From: Halobacillus_A sp043497005
GTDB lineage: Bacteria; Bacillota; Bacilli; Bacillales; Halobacillaceae
Direction of reading: 5' to 3'
Length of the DNA stretch: 64,000 nt
Assembly: GCF_043497005.1 (NCBI RefSeq)
Contig: NZ_JBIEKE010000003.1
Span: 62,001-126,000, forward strand
Shown here: piece by piece, positions 24,225 to 33,240 of the stretch
How positions within the stretch are numbered: the first letter of the stretch is position 1
Layout of the letters: the number at the start of each line of letters is the position of its first letter
The notes under the pieces: model-generated
The model's database searches: none
Told to the model about the DNA's origin: nothing
Seen by the model: the letters and a program-made list of their open reading frames with translations, nothing else
Program-made: the position numbers and the translations under genes

Positions 24225-25145
24225 TTAGTTAGTTTTCGGTTTTCGTCTAAATAATAGCAGACCGCCAATTCCAATCATAAGCATTCCAGACAATACAAGG
24301 AGCGGACTGTTCGTAGCAGTATCCGGTAATTCTCCACCTTCTTCCATCATTTCGTCTTCTAACGGAGTTGCTTTATCGACCACCTCTTGAGGAACAGTGA
24401 TCTCATCTACTCCGTTAAAGTTACTTAAGGTCATGTCGATGGTCTGAATCGTATTGGTACTTTCACCTTCCATTTCCATCTCCATTGACGTATTCAGCAA
24501 AAGGTTTGTCATGTAGTGAGTTTCTTTGTCGATGGTCATTTCATAGCTAAGGTCATTTATCGTCATGTCCCCCATCATATCTTCCATCATTGAGGACTCC
24601 TCATCAGCCATCCCGGCCCCATACAATTCCTGGGCCTCTTCCATAAGATCTTCCCCGTCTCCCTGATAGGTTAATAGATAACTATCACCTTGATCTTCAA
24701 CATTCATGTCTTCAGCAAGTTCTTCCGCTTGAGCTACGTGGTCCTCTGCCATCGCCGTATTTATTAATTCATCGATACCTTCAGTAAATTCAGAAGGAAG
24801 CTCAACCCATCCTTGTTCGGGATCTTCTTGATAGAATCCATCATCCGTCCAATAAGACTCAAGAGATATTTCCCCCTCTTTCGGACTCGACGTCGTAACT
24901 ACTTGCTGCATAGCAAATGGGTCAAAGGTAATGTCTTGCTTGGAATTGGAATTAATAGTAATTGTTTCTCCCGCAATCGTCATCGTTTGCTCTGTATTCG
25001 TTTCGCTGGAATAACTTTCGAGTTCCGCCATAGCTTCACTCGATTTTCGAAGTACGTCTGAAGCACTGTCCTCACCTAGAACCTGGGCGGGAGTCACAGC
25101 CATGAGTAACACTGCTAAGGACAAAGGAACAAATTTTTTGAACAT
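24225..25145 (-). CDS. Secreted, sortase-anchored protein with LPDTA signal (DUF6612/LppX-like)
   Basis: 306 aa. An N-terminal signal peptide (FKKFVPLSLAVLLMAVTPAQVLG) is followed by a very acidic region of about 245 residues whose pattern (DVLRKSSEAMAELESYSSET, SYWTDDGFYQED, LSYEMTIDKETHYMTNLLL) fits DUF6612/LolA-LppX-type proteins. The end has a classic wall-sorting signal: LPDTA (about residue 275), a hydrophobic stretch (PLLVLSGMLMIGIGGLLLF) and RRKPKTN. LPDTA resembles the LPNTA sites used by class D sortases rather than LPxTG. No sortase gene is in the window. Met/Glu-rich runs fit a halophile surface protein. Function unknown. Confidence 0.82.
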   Translation of the reverse strand: MFKKFVPLSLAVLLMAVTPAQVLGEDSASDVLRKSSEAMAELESYSSETNTEQTMTIAGETITINSNSKQDITFDPFAMQQVVTTSSPKEGEISLESYWTDDGFYQEDPEQGWVELPSEFTEGIDELINTAMAEDHVAQAEELAEDMNVEDQGDSYLLTYQGDGEDLMEEAQELYGAGMADEESSMMEDMMGDMTINDLSYEMTIDKETHYMTNLLLNTSMEMEMEGESTNTIQTIDMTLSNFNGVDEITVPQEVVDKATPLEDEMMEEGGELPDTATNSPLLVLSGMLMIGIGGLLLFRRKPKTN

Positions 25146-25320
25146 AAAAACTCCCCTAATGTATGATTTGCAAGTCGATGAGATGAATAATTACGTACGT
25201 TATGTATACAACAAAGAGGTTATACACGTAAAAATTTTCCTTTCAACTTTACTCTATTCCCATATCCCACTTTTTACAAAATAAAACATTGTTCACACTT
25301 TTTTATTAAATTTTTCCATA

Positions 25321-25938
25321 TTAATCTACGAATGGCTCTTTATCAGGAGAATTTAAATATTCATAGAAAAGTAATAATTGTGATTTGGTATTACGACTCT
25401 CAGATAGTTTGGGAAGATGGTCACGTTCAAAAAATTGCACCTCACTTGTTTCTAATGTTTCTTTAGCTGCCACACCTGATATATCACATTCTAAGAAGAA
25501 TTTATAATAATGAAAAGGCTGGGGTGGATGAGAATGTTTATGATAATCCAAAACTGCTAATATACTCTTATATTTTGCTTTGTATCCAGTTTCCTCTTCT
25601 ATTTCGCGAACTACATTTTCAGTTAAGGAGGATCCGACATCCGCAAACCCACCTGGCAGCGCCCATTGATCATCTGCCTTTTCTTTCACAAGTAACATTT
25701 TATTTTCCTGAAAAATTACACCTCTAACATCTATTTTAGGCTTCTGATACCCTTTTTCATTGTGAAATAAATGAACAATAGAATCCATAGAGGTATGGGA
25801 ATAAGCAGCCATGATTTCAGCACTTAGTTCTAGTAACTGTCTATATCTTTCCACGTCAAATGGATCCTTCGAAAAGGTAAGTCCAGCTTGAGCAGTTGAT
25901 TGTATTTGTTTAGCCCATTTCAGCCATTGATCATTCAT
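25321..25938 (-). CDS. Nudix hydrolase with N-terminal helical domain
   Basis: 205 aa. An N-terminal domain (residues 1-65, WLKWAKQIQSTAQAGLTF to RYRQLLELSAEIMA) typical of a Bacillus Nudix subgroup precedes the Nudix fold (about 68-195). The Nudix box GGFADVGSSLTENVVREIEEETGY keeps REIEEETG, but the first Glu of the consensus G-x5-E is Ser. This substitution is common in the subgroup with 'ADVG'. Likely substrates are nucleotide sugars or ADP-ribose. It is 14 bases downstream of a second Nudix gene, probably in one transcript. Confidence 0.85.
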   Translation of the reverse strand: MNDQWLKWAKQIQSTAQAGLTFSKDPFDVERYRQLLELSAEIMAAYSHTSMDSIVHLFHNEKGYQKPKIDVRGVIFQENKMLLVKEKADDQWALPGGFADVGSSLTENVVREIEEETGYKAKYKSILAVLDYHKHSHPPQPFHYYKFFLECDISGVAAKETLETSEVQFFERDHLPKLSESRNTKSQLLLFYEYLNSPDKEPFVD

Positions 25939-25952
25939 AAATAAGCTCCAAT

Positions 25953-26408
25953 CTAATTAATTCCTTCCCAACTGTTAATATAATCCAGATATTCTTCTGT
26001 CAGATTGTCTGGAAGGTTATCTTGGTTAAAGAACCTTACTTCTCTGCCCTCCGCCTCATTATTCTGGAACTCTCCTTCAAAAACATCTGTTACATACACA
26101 GCAGTAACGGAATAAAATTGATCGCCGTGATCAAGTTCGAAATAATACTTTTCTCCAGAAAAAACCTGCAATAGTTTAAAATCCTTAACCCTCAAACCTG
26201 TTTCTTCTCTAACTTCTCTTTGTCCCGTTTCTTCTAAACTCTCTCTTAATTCCTGAAGACCGCCAGGAAGCCCCCATTTGCCATCATTTCTATTTTGAAG
26301 AAGAATTTGATCTTCCTCATTAACAATAATAACGACGGCACCTGTAAGAATCAGTGTTTTGGTACCAATTATCTTTCTTAAATCACTTACATAATCGATG
26401 AGACCCAC
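25953..26408 (-). CDS. Nudix hydrolase
   Basis: 151 aa single Nudix domain. The box GGLQELRESLEETGQREVREETGL has all consensus acidic residues, so metal binding looks intact. The core strands 'LILTGAVVIIVNEEDQILLQNRNDGKWGLPGG' precede it. The substrate could be a modified nucleotide or nucleotide sugar. The start is unclear: a GTG at 26408 touches the AAAGGAG ribosome site, and the spacing would better suit a codon a few bases later where no standard start exists. Confidence 0.83.
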   Translation of the reverse strand: MGLIDYVSDLRKIIGTKTLILTGAVVIIVNEEDQILLQNRNDGKWGLPGGLQELRESLEETGQREVREETGLRVKDFKLLQVFSGEKYYFELDHGDQFYSVTAVYVTDVFEGEFQNNEAEGREVRFFNQDNLPDNLTEEYLDYINSWEGIN

Positions 26409-26566
26409 TCCTTTTAATCCACTGAATAAGTCGTTGCACTAAGCCCTATACCTTCACTCACATGCCTGGAAAATCATCACACCCTACTGCTCCTACCCAC
26501 ACTAAGCCAACTTTCCTATTATGTAATAAAGACGAGTTAGTTCAACATTCGTTTCAGGTTATCTAT

Positions 26567-26606
26567 AAAAAAAGGCGAACCTCCCCTATATGAGAAGGTT
26601 TCACCT
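26567..26606 (-). terminator. Terminator of the RND exporter gene
   Basis: On the minus strand AGGTGAAACCT pairs with AGGTTCGCCT, followed by TTTTTTT. It begins 11 bases after the stop. Confidence 0.85.
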
Positions 26607-26616
26607 CTAACTTTGG

Positions 26617-29600
26617 TTAACTAGCTGATTCTGATTCTTCTATGATTTTTTCCTTTTTTCTTTTTTTCCTCGATTTCCAAAAACGAAAGCGTGCGTTAGC
26701 AAATAGACGATAAACAGCTGGAATCAACAGTAATGTAATTACTGTGGCAAAGAGCAATCCAGAAATAATTACCGTTGCCATGGGAGATTGATAGTTTCCT
26801 GATGTTCCTGTAGCTAAAGCAAGAGGCAGCATACCTGCAGCAGTCGTTAAACTTGTCATAAAGATCGGACGTATTCGGTTTTTACCTGCTTCGACTAAGG
26901 AATCCTCTATTTTAAACCCTTGGTTTCTTAGTTGATTCGTACGGTCAATATATAGAATGGCGTTATTCAACACGATTCCTATCAGCATGATAACGCCCAT
27001 TCCTGACATGATGCTAAGCTCACGCTGAGTAACAAACAGCCCCAGTATGACACCCACAATCGTCATCGGGATCACGGACATAACAATTAACGGGTGGGCT
27101 AAATGGTTAAATTGAACAGCCATCACTAGATACACAAGAAATATGGCGATACCCAGGATTAAGAGCATCTCTTGAATCAATTCTTGCTGCTGTTCCAGGT
27201 CTCCCGCTACTGACACACTGTATCCGGCTTTAGTTTCGTAATCATTAATAAGGCTTTGGACTTCCCTGTTTACTGATCCTAAATCAGTACCTTCAATATC
27301 AGCTGTCAGGGAAACAAACCTTTCCCCATTTGAATGAGTAATTTCATTCGGTGTTTCTACTTCAGACAGATCAATAAAATTCGATAAATTCTCTTCTCCA
27401 GAAGAAGTCATCACTTTTAAATCGAGTAGAGCAGATTCAGATCCTGTTCTTTCTTCCCATTTAACCGTTAAAGGTACGTCTTCATCTTCGATCGACATTT
27501 CTCCAATAGGTCTTTCTAAGAAGGCTTGCTCAATACTTTGTCTAACCTGACTTTCAGATAATCCTGCATCCTCAATTGCATCTTTTTTCAGAACGATCTC
27601 TTGTTCGGTGGACGTTCGTTCATTTGAACTTTCGACCCCAACGATGCCTTCAATACTCTCAAGTTCCTTTTTAAAATCATCAGAGATTGCTTGAAGTTCT
27701 TCAAAATTTTCACCTTTAATATTCACCTGTACCGGCGAACCTCCAGCGCCTGCGGACATCATACTTTCCACCGAACGTATCGGCTGACTGTCTTCAAGCT
27801 CCCTTAGAGACTTTAATATTTCTTCGTTTACTTCATCCTGCTCTCTTGTGACTTCGTCTTCTTTAGTCATATTGATCATCGTATAGAACGTACCGCCCAT
27901 ATCAATTACGTAGTTAGACTCTACATCTTGAATGTCGGATAGCGTCTCATTCATTTCCTGGGCAATATTTTCTCTGTCATCATTTGTCAAACCTGTATCT
28001 AAATCCACCATTAACTCTGAATAACGATTAAAGACATCCGGCATGATCGTCATGGGGACTTTCGTAACAAGAAACATTGAACCAACAAACATAAGAACGA
28101 ATATAGAAATAACAGCTAAGCTGTGACGTTTCTTTCTCACCGTCCAAGCAACTATTCTGCTATATTTTTCAATAATGCGGCTTTGTTTAATCGTCTTTTT
28201 CGATTGGCTGAGTTTTAAGAAATTCTCAGACAGCGAAGGAATGAGCGTAAATGAGACGATTACAGAACTAATCAATGTAATAGCCACTACGACTGAAAGC
28301 ATAATCATAAACTGCCCTGTCTCTCCTCCGAGAAGACCAATTGGTAAAAATACAACAATAGTCGTAAGCATCGAAGCAATAACTGCCGTAGCTACTTCTT
28401 TTGTTCCTTCCATGACCGCATCCATATTCGCTAGACCCATCTCTTTTTTACGATAAATGGATTCTAAAATGACGATCGAAGCGTCTACCATCATTCCAAT
28501 ACCTAATCCTAAACCAATCAACGTTAAAATATTGAAACTGTAGTCAAACAGCCACATCGAAGCAAAAGTTAAAAGAATAGAAGTAGGAATGGCAAGCCCG
28601 ATTATGAAGGTAGCTCTAATATTTCGAAGGAAGAGCAACAATATAACAATGGCCAACAGCCCGCCTATAAGGATATTTGTTGTCACTCCGTCAAGTGATT
28701 CCTCTACATAATCAGCCTGGGCTACCATTTCATTCAACTCAAACCCATCGACTAACCCTTCATCACGGATCTCCTTCACTTCTGCCCGGACTGCTTCCGC
28801 CATTTCGATTTGCGTCGCTTCAGATACACGTCCTACCTGCACAAACATAAAATCACTTGAACCATTTTTCCATACAAACGATGAACTTTCTAAAGGTTTT
28901 AAGGTGACTGTTGCTATTTCATCGAGCTGCACAAACCCTTCTTCTGTTTGGATATCAATTTCCTTAACATCGTCCACTGTTTCAAGATTCGTCGTCCATC
29001 TTAGGGAGGGCGAACCATCGTCTTCACTTAATTCACCTAGTGTGGATTCATTATTGGCTCCTTCAATTGAACCTATCACTTGATTAACGTCCAGGCCCCG
29101 TTCAGTCAGTTCCTCGCGATCAAATTCGACCGCTACTTCTTTTTCTTCTTGTCCGGAAATGGAGACGTCTCTTACTTCTGCTAAGCTTTCTAAACGCGGT
29201 TCTAATACTTCCTCCGCAAACGTACTCATAGCATCCGTATCGCCTCCCGATACGTCCATATAAAATTCATACCCTTGAGTTGTTGCGTATTGCCCAGCTT
29301 CTACTTCATCAATGGAGTTATTATCCGAAACCATTGTATTTACAATAGACTCTACATCTTTGTAAACTTCATCTCCTTCCCCTTGCTCAAAAGTCAACTG
29401 GAAAGAGCTTCTCCCCATATTTGTCGTGGAATTAATATCTGCCACACCTTCAATTCCTTCTATTTGTTGTTCTAACGGTGTGGTGATCGATCGTTCTACT
29501 TCAATGGCGGCCGTATCACCTGCATAAATTTCTATGTAGGCCCCATCCATAGTTACTTCAGGAAATAATTCTTGATCTAATTTTAGTAAGGCATAGCTTC

Positions 29601-29673
29601 CTAATAAAATGATGAGTACTACCATTAGACCAACTAATATCTTTCTTTTCACAATAAAACGCAATAAATTCAT
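26617..29673 (-). CDS. swrC: RND-family efflux transporter, SwrC/AcrB-like
   Basis: 1018 aa inner-membrane RND pump with twelve helices and two large extracytoplasmic loops (residues 35-330 and 540-830). The N-terminal 'FIVKRKILVGLMVVLIILLGSYALLKLDQELFPEV' and the TM4 motif 'GLGLGIGMMVDASIVILESI' fit Gram-positive SwrC/YerP. That TM4 has one proton-relay Asp, followed by Ala instead of the Asp-Asp pair of AcrB. 'MSVIPMTIVGVILGLFVT' and 'GIVLNNAILYIDRTNQLR' form the second TM half. In B. subtilis SwrC exports surfactin and gives tolerance to amphiphiles. No adaptor or regulator is adjacent. It is divergent from queC. Confidence 0.88.
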   Translation of the reverse strand: MNLLRFIVKRKILVGLMVVLIILLGSYALLKLDQELFPEVTMDGAYIEIYAGDTAAIEVERSITTPLEQQIEGIEGVADINSTTNMGRSSFQLTFEQGEGDEVYKDVESIVNTMVSDNNSIDEVEAGQYATTQGYEFYMDVSGGDTDAMSTFAEEVLEPRLESLAEVRDVSISGQEEKEVAVEFDREELTERGLDVNQVIGSIEGANNESTLGELSEDDGSPSLRWTTNLETVDDVKEIDIQTEEGFVQLDEIATVTLKPLESSSFVWKNGSSDFMFVQVGRVSEATQIEMAEAVRAEVKEIRDEGLVDGFELNEMVAQADYVEESLDGVTTNILIGGLLAIVILLLFLRNIRATFIIGLAIPTSILLTFASMWLFDYSFNILTLIGLGLGIGMMVDASIVILESIYRKKEMGLANMDAVMEGTKEVATAVIASMLTTIVVFLPIGLLGGETGQFMIMLSVVVAITLISSVIVSFTLIPSLSENFLKLSQSKKTIKQSRIIEKYSRIVAWTVRKKRHSLAVISIFVLMFVGSMFLVTKVPMTIMPDVFNRYSELMVDLDTGLTNDDRENIAQEMNETLSDIQDVESNYVIDMGGTFYTMINMTKEDEVTREQDEVNEEILKSLRELEDSQPIRSVESMMSAGAGGSPVQVNIKGENFEELQAISDDFKKELESIEGIVGVESSNERTSTEQEIVLKKDAIEDAGLSESQVRQSIEQAFLERPIGEMSIEDEDVPLTVKWEERTGSESALLDLKVMTSSGEENLSNFIDLSEVETPNEITHSNGERFVSLTADIEGTDLGSVNREVQSLINDYETKAGYSVSVAGDLEQQQELIQEMLLILGIAIFLVYLVMAVQFNHLAHPLIVMSVIPMTIVGVILGLFVTQRELSIMSGMGVIMLIGIVLNNAILYIDRTNQLRNQGFKIEDSLVEAGKNRIRPIFMTSLTTAAGMLPLALATGTSGNYQSPMATVIISGLLFATVITLLLIPAVYRLFANARFRFWKSRKKRKKEKIIEESESAS

Positions 29674-29911
29674 ACTTTCCCTCCCTGATTCTAATGAATT
29701 ATTTTTGTGTTATATTTTTACAATATAAGCATTATTATAGCCTAATTAATCTCAGATGTGTTGTTAATTTTGTTAAAAATATTTCATACTTAAATCATAC
29801 CTTTCTTCCTAATTTTAGACACTGAGCCATGGACCTAACTTTTCTAAGACTACAGACTTATATATGAATATTTTTCTGTAATTAGAAGACTGTTTCTAAA
29901 GTCAGACAGTA

Positions 29912-29920
29912 TGTTATAAT
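29912..29920 (+). promoter_or_regulatory. Extended -10 promoter for the preQ1 leader
   Basis: TGTTATAAT is an extended -10 (TGnTATAAT) 38 bases before the aptamer. The -35 (GTTTCT) is poor, which suits an extended -10 promoter. The remaining gap 29674-29911 is AT-rich, with no recognised signal. Confidence 0.55.
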
Positions 29921-29957
29921 GATAAAATCAATAAAATAAAGTCTGCCATTAAGCAGG

Positions 29958-29994
29958 AGAGGTTCTAGCTACACCCTCTATAAAAAACTAAGGA
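29958..29994 (+). promoter_or_regulatory. PreQ1 class I riboswitch
   Basis: AGAGGTTCTAGCTACACCC then TCTATAAAAAACTAAGGA matches the preQ1-I pseudoknot consensus almost base for base: P1 AGAGG/CCTCT, the CTA pocket, and the A-rich tail pairing back. It senses the queuosine precursor preQ1 and governs queCDE. Confidence 0.96.
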
Positions 29995-29997
29995 TGG

Positions 29998-30031
29998 AAC
30001 TGTACCTTGCCTTAGGTGCGGTTTTTTTATG
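29998..30031 (+). terminator. Terminator of the preQ1 riboswitch
   Basis: AACTGTACC and GGTGCGGTT form a nine-pair stem (with G-U pairs) around TTGCCTTA and run into seven T residues. It begins just past the aptamer, as in transcription-terminating preQ1 switches. Confidence 0.9.
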
Positions 30032-30083
30032 GTTTTTGGGTTACTGGAATTCTCTTTTTCACAATTGAAAGGGGAATTTTTTT

Positions 30084-30749
30084 ATGAAGAAAAATAAAGC
30101 AGTAGTTGTGTTCAGCGGCGGGCAGGATAGTACGACCTGCTTGTTCTGGGCACTAGATAAATATGATGAAGTCGAAGCGGTCACTTTTGACTATAACCAG
30201 CGTCACAATGAAGAGATTGAAGTAGCTGAAGAGATAGCAAATGATTTAAATATAAAACATCATGTACTCGATATGTCTTTGCTGAGCCAATTGGCCCCAA
30301 ATGCATTAACTAGAGACGATATAGAAGTGACAGACGGAGGGGATGGCGAACTTCCATCTACCTTTGTTCCTGGAAGAAACCTGCTGTTCCTATCATTTGC
30401 TACGATTCTGGCAAAACAAATTGGGGCAAAGCACGTGATTACGGGCGTATGTGAGACAGATTTCAGCGGCTACCCTGATTGCCGGGATGTTTTTATTAAG
30501 TCACTTAACGTCAGTCTAAACCTTTCAATGGATGATCAGTTCGTTGTTCATACACCGTTAATGTGGCTGGATAAAGCGCAGACGTGGGAATTAGCTGACG
30601 ATTTAAATGCATTCGATTATGTTAGAGAATATACGCTTACTTGCTATAATGGTGTGCGCGGAGATGGCTGCGGAGAATGCCCTGCATGTAAACTGCGACG
30701 TAATGGCTTAGAAACGTACCTTAAGCAGAAAGCTGAGGTGGCTGAATAA
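30084..30749 (+). CDS. queC: 7-cyano-7-deazaguanine synthase QueC
   Basis: 221 aa. QueC converts 7-carboxy-7-deazaguanine to preQ0 with ATP and ammonia. The ATP-pyrophosphatase P-loop SGGQDS is at residue 11, and the zinc cluster C-x8-C-x2-C-x2-C is at the C-terminus (YNGVRGDGCGECPACKLR). The length is normal. The ATG follows AAAGGGG. The stop overlaps the queD ATG by one base. Expression is under the preQ1 riboswitch. Confidence 0.96.
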   Translation: MKKNKAVVVFSGGQDSTTCLFWALDKYDEVEAVTFDYNQRHNEEIEVAEEIANDLNIKHHVLDMSLLSQLAPNALTRDDIEVTDGGDGELPSTFVPGRNLLFLSFATILAKQIGAKHVITGVCETDFSGYPDCRDVFIKSLNVSLNLSMDDQFVVHTPLMWLDKAQTWELADDLNAFDYVREYTLTCYNGVRGDGCGECPACKLRRNGLETYLKQKAEVAE

Positions 30750-31216
30750 TGTTTGGTTTTACCATTGTTGAAAACCTACAAAAAATCAATGAAGACATTC
30801 AAAAACATGAGCTAAAGTATCACACTAAACGAGTGCTCGTAAGCAAAGAGTTTACTTTCGACGCGGCTCATCATCTTCATTGCTACGAAGGAAAATGTAA
30901 AAACCTTCACGGCCATACGTACAAGGTAGTTTTTGGCATCAGCGGCTACACAGATGAGATTGGTCTCGTCATTGACTTTGGCGATATTAAAACCATTTGG
31001 AAAGAGCAAATTGAAATTCATCTCGACCATCGATATTTAAATGATACGCTGCCAAAAATGAATACTACGGCGGAAAATATGGTCGTATGGATCTTCGAAA
31101 AGATGCACGAAGCTTTAGTGGAAGAACGTGAAGATTATCGTGTAGAATTTGTGAAACTGTATGAGACGCCTACGAGCTATGCTGAGGTACGACGGGAGTG
31201 GATGGAAGATGAATAA
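30749..31216 (+). CDS. queD: 6-carboxy-5,6,7,8-tetrahydropterin synthase QueD
   Basis: 155 aa PTPS-fold enzyme making 6-carboxytetrahydropterin from dihydroneopterin triphosphate. Zinc ligands are visible in FDAAHHLHCYEGKCKNLHGHTYK (one His in the AHH/LH part and two in HGH), and the catalytic Cys is in CYEGKC. A C-terminal Glu lies in LYETPTSYAEV. The N-terminal 30-residue extension (MFGFTIVENLQKINEDIQKH) is as in bacillary QueD. It overlaps queE by eight bases. Confidence 0.95.
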   Translation: MFGFTIVENLQKINEDIQKHELKYHTKRVLVSKEFTFDAAHHLHCYEGKCKNLHGHTYKVVFGISGYTDEIGLVIDFGDIKTIWKEQIEIHLDHRYLNDTLPKMNTTAENMVVWIFEKMHEALVEEREDYRVEFVKLYETPTSYAEVRREWMEDE

Positions 31217-31937
31217 GTTCCCCATTCTTGAAATATTTGGTCCGACGATCCAGGGAGAAGGTATGGTGGTTGGTCGAAAAACGATGTTTGTACGTACGGC
31301 TGGATGTGACTACAGCTGTGCATGGTGTGATTCAGCTTTTACGTGGGACGGAAGCGCAAAAGAAGAAGTACGTCGTATGACCGCAGATGAAATTATAGCA
31401 GAGCTTCGGGAAGTGGGGGGCGAGAAGTTTGATCACGTTACGATTTCAGGCGGAAACCCCGCCTTACTGAGAAACCTTCATGAGCTCATTGATCCGCTTC
31501 ACCAGCAGCACATTGAAGTAGCACTTGAAACACAAGGAAGCCGCTGGCAGGATTGGTTTATTTCAATCGATGACTTAACTATTTCTCCCAAACCTCCCAG
31601 CTCAAAAATGAAAACGAACTGGGGAATTTTAGACGATATACTTCAACGTCAAGCTGACCATGAGCGACTTCCAAATACAAGTTTAAAAGTAGTCATCTTT
31701 AATGACGATGACTTACAATATGCAGAAGAGGTCCATAGGCGCTACCCTCATATTCCTTTCTTTTTACAGGTAGGTAATGATGATTTAGAAGAAGAAAAGC
31801 CGGATCGTCTGGCTTCTGAATTGCTAAATAAGTATGAATGGCTGATCGATAAAGTAATGGACTCTGCCTCCCTGAACCATGTTCGCGTCCTGCCACAAGT
31901 CCACGCTTTACTATGGGGAAACAAACGAGGTGTATAG
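31209..31937 (+). CDS. queE: 7-carboxy-7-deazaguanine synthase QueE (radical SAM)
   Basis: 242 aa. The radical-SAM iron-sulfur motif is C-DYS-C-AW-C (about residues 34-41, 'TAGCDYSCAWCDSAFTWDG'). The N-terminal 'FPILEIFGPTIQGEGMVVGRKTMFVRT' is diagnostic for QueE, and 'VTISGGNPAL' is the SAM-binding GGE-like motif. It forms the 7-deazaguanine ring from carboxytetrahydropterin. The ATG at 31209 inside the end of queD is preferred over an upstream in-frame codon. queF, often next in B. subtilis relatives, is absent here. Confidence 0.95.
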   Translation: MNKFPILEIFGPTIQGEGMVVGRKTMFVRTAGCDYSCAWCDSAFTWDGSAKEEVRRMTADEIIAELREVGGEKFDHVTISGGNPALLRNLHELIDPLHQQHIEVALETQGSRWQDWFISIDDLTISPKPPSSKMKTNWGILDDILQRQADHERLPNTSLKVVIFNDDDLQYAEEVHRRYPHIPFFLQVGNDDLEEEKPDRLASELLNKYEWLIDKVMDSASLNHVRVLPQVHALLWGNKRGV

Positions 31938-31942
31938 GAACA

Positions 31943-32036
31943 AAGGCGCAAGTACCCTGGTAAACACGAAACGAAACGCATAATAAAATGGCCGGAGGAA
32001 GGCGGCCTTTCCGCAGTGCGGATTGGAGCTGGATGT
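31943..32036. repeat. Intergenic repeat, family R2 (copy b)
   Basis: GGCGCAAGTACCCTGGTAAAC begins it. GGCCGGAGGAAGGCGGCC and GCGGATTGGAGCTGGATG follow, parallel to copy a at 8988-9095 in order and spacing. Confidence 0.6.
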
Positions 32037-32074
32037 CACCCACAGTTGGAATTTTATAATTCTCTAGTCAAAAT

Positions 32075-32111
32075 AAAAAGCACATTGGGTACTGGACCTA
32101 ATGTGCTTTTG
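32075..32111. terminator. Bidirectional terminator
   Basis: AAAAGCACATT and AATGTGCTTTT form an 11-bp stem around a 13-base loop. The right arm overlaps the stop codon of the YqaE gene on the minus strand. It serves queE and that gene. Confidence 0.87.
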
Positions 32112-32265
32112 CTTTATCATAATGTTCTTTAACAACAACAGCTGCATGAATGGCTCCTGGTACAAAGAAGATCATTGTCAGCAGTAAATTCAATAATGCT
32201 TTTCCAAATTGTCCGGTAAATAAAACGGCTACTGGTGGTAGAAATATCGCTAAAATATAAAGCAT
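32098..32265 (-). CDS. YqaE/Pmp3 family membrane peptide
   Basis: 55 aa (MLYILAIFLPPVAVLFTGQF then GKALLNLLLTMIFFVPGAIH and a short tail). The two-helix proteolipid pattern with LPPVAV, then LLT...PG.IHA, is diagnostic for the YqaE/Pmp3 (UPF0057) family. Members sit in the cell membrane and are linked to cation and osmotic stress tolerance, which suits a halophile. The ATG at 32265 has AAAGGAAG about eight bases upstream. It lies 22 bases downstream of the PAP2 gene on the same strand and may share its transcript. Confidence 0.88.
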   Translation of the reverse strand: MLYILAIFLPPVAVLFTGQFGKALLNLLLTMIFFVPGAIHAAVVVKEHYDKAKAH

Positions 32266-32287
32266 AAACACAACTTCCTTTCTTTTA

Positions 32288-32980
32288 TTACGTTAGGTTC
32301 TTTCTTCTCCCGCGCCACAGCATAATTTCTAAAGCGGCAATACATATGAGCAGCCAGGAGAACCCTAAAGCTAATCCTCCTAGAATATCTGTAAAGTAAT
32401 GAACGCTTAAATATACACGGCTTAATGAGATGGATAAAATAATGACAAACAATAGACCATTAATCAGCCACTTCGCTGATTTTGTTAATGGACTGATCAA
32501 AATAAGATAGATCAAAAAACCGTAAAACACGGTCGAGCCTGTTGTATGACCACTGGGAAAGCTGAAGCCAGTACCGTCATACTGCTCTAATAAGTCAGGC
32601 CGCTCGCGCCCAAACGCCACTTTCAACCCTTTCGTCAGTAAACTTATCCCTATCATGCTGATCGCGAAATAAATGGCTACCCACTTGCTAAATGGGATAA
32701 CAAAAAGCAGACAGATAAATAAAATAATCGATAAAATAGTAATCACTGTGACTGAACCCGCTTCGGTCACCCATCCCATCGTATGAGACAGCCACGAAGC
32801 TTCTACAGCACTCACGATGTTAGATGCTGCTGCATCCACTGCAAACTTTTCCTGTTCCAAAACCTCATCTGCAATCTCCGCAAATAGGTAAGACCCGCTC
32901 CCCACGATCAGCAGTCCCACTACGATCATAACAATTGACGTTTTAGAGAGGTCCGAAACCTTCGTTCCTGAAAATAGCAC
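32288..32980 (-). CDS. PAP2-family lipid phosphatase
   Basis: 230 aa membrane phosphatase with about six helices. The three catalytic motifs are complete: KVAFGRERP (K-x6-RP), PSGH and SRVYLSVHYFTD (SR-x5-H-x3-D). Relatives dephosphorylate undecaprenyl pyrophosphate, phosphatidylglycerol phosphate or phosphatidic acid on the outer face. The start is GTG at 32980 with GAGGAGG upstream. The exact substrate is not decidable; a BcrC-like role in undecaprenyl recycling is possible. Confidence 0.9.
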   Translation of the reverse strand: MLFSGTKVSDLSKTSIVMIVVGLLIVGSGSYLFAEIADEVLEQEKFAVDAAASNIVSAVEASWLSHTMGWVTEAGSVTVITILSIILFICLLFVIPFSKWVAIYFAISMIGISLLTKGLKVAFGRERPDLLEQYDGTGFSFPSGHTTGSTVFYGFLIYLILISPLTKSAKWLINGLLFVIILSISLSRVYLSVHYFTDILGGLALGFSWLLICIAALEIMLWRGRRKNLT

Positions 32981-33240
32981 ATCCGGCCCTCCTCATTCTT
33001 AGAATAAGCTATGAGCAAGACTATCTATAGCTTAAGCTGTTGACTTAAAATCTATTCCCCATTTAGAGCACACTAAAACGAGCAGAGAGACTACAGGGGA
33101 AATTGAGTGTTTCACAAGCAAACCTAGAGGTTTTGAACGCGAGAATTTCAGCTTACGTATTGTAACCAACATTAAAAGTTGAAAGTAAAAAACTTTTTCA
33201 TCATCGGAAAGGTTTTCTTGTCATATTTTTTCAATTCACA

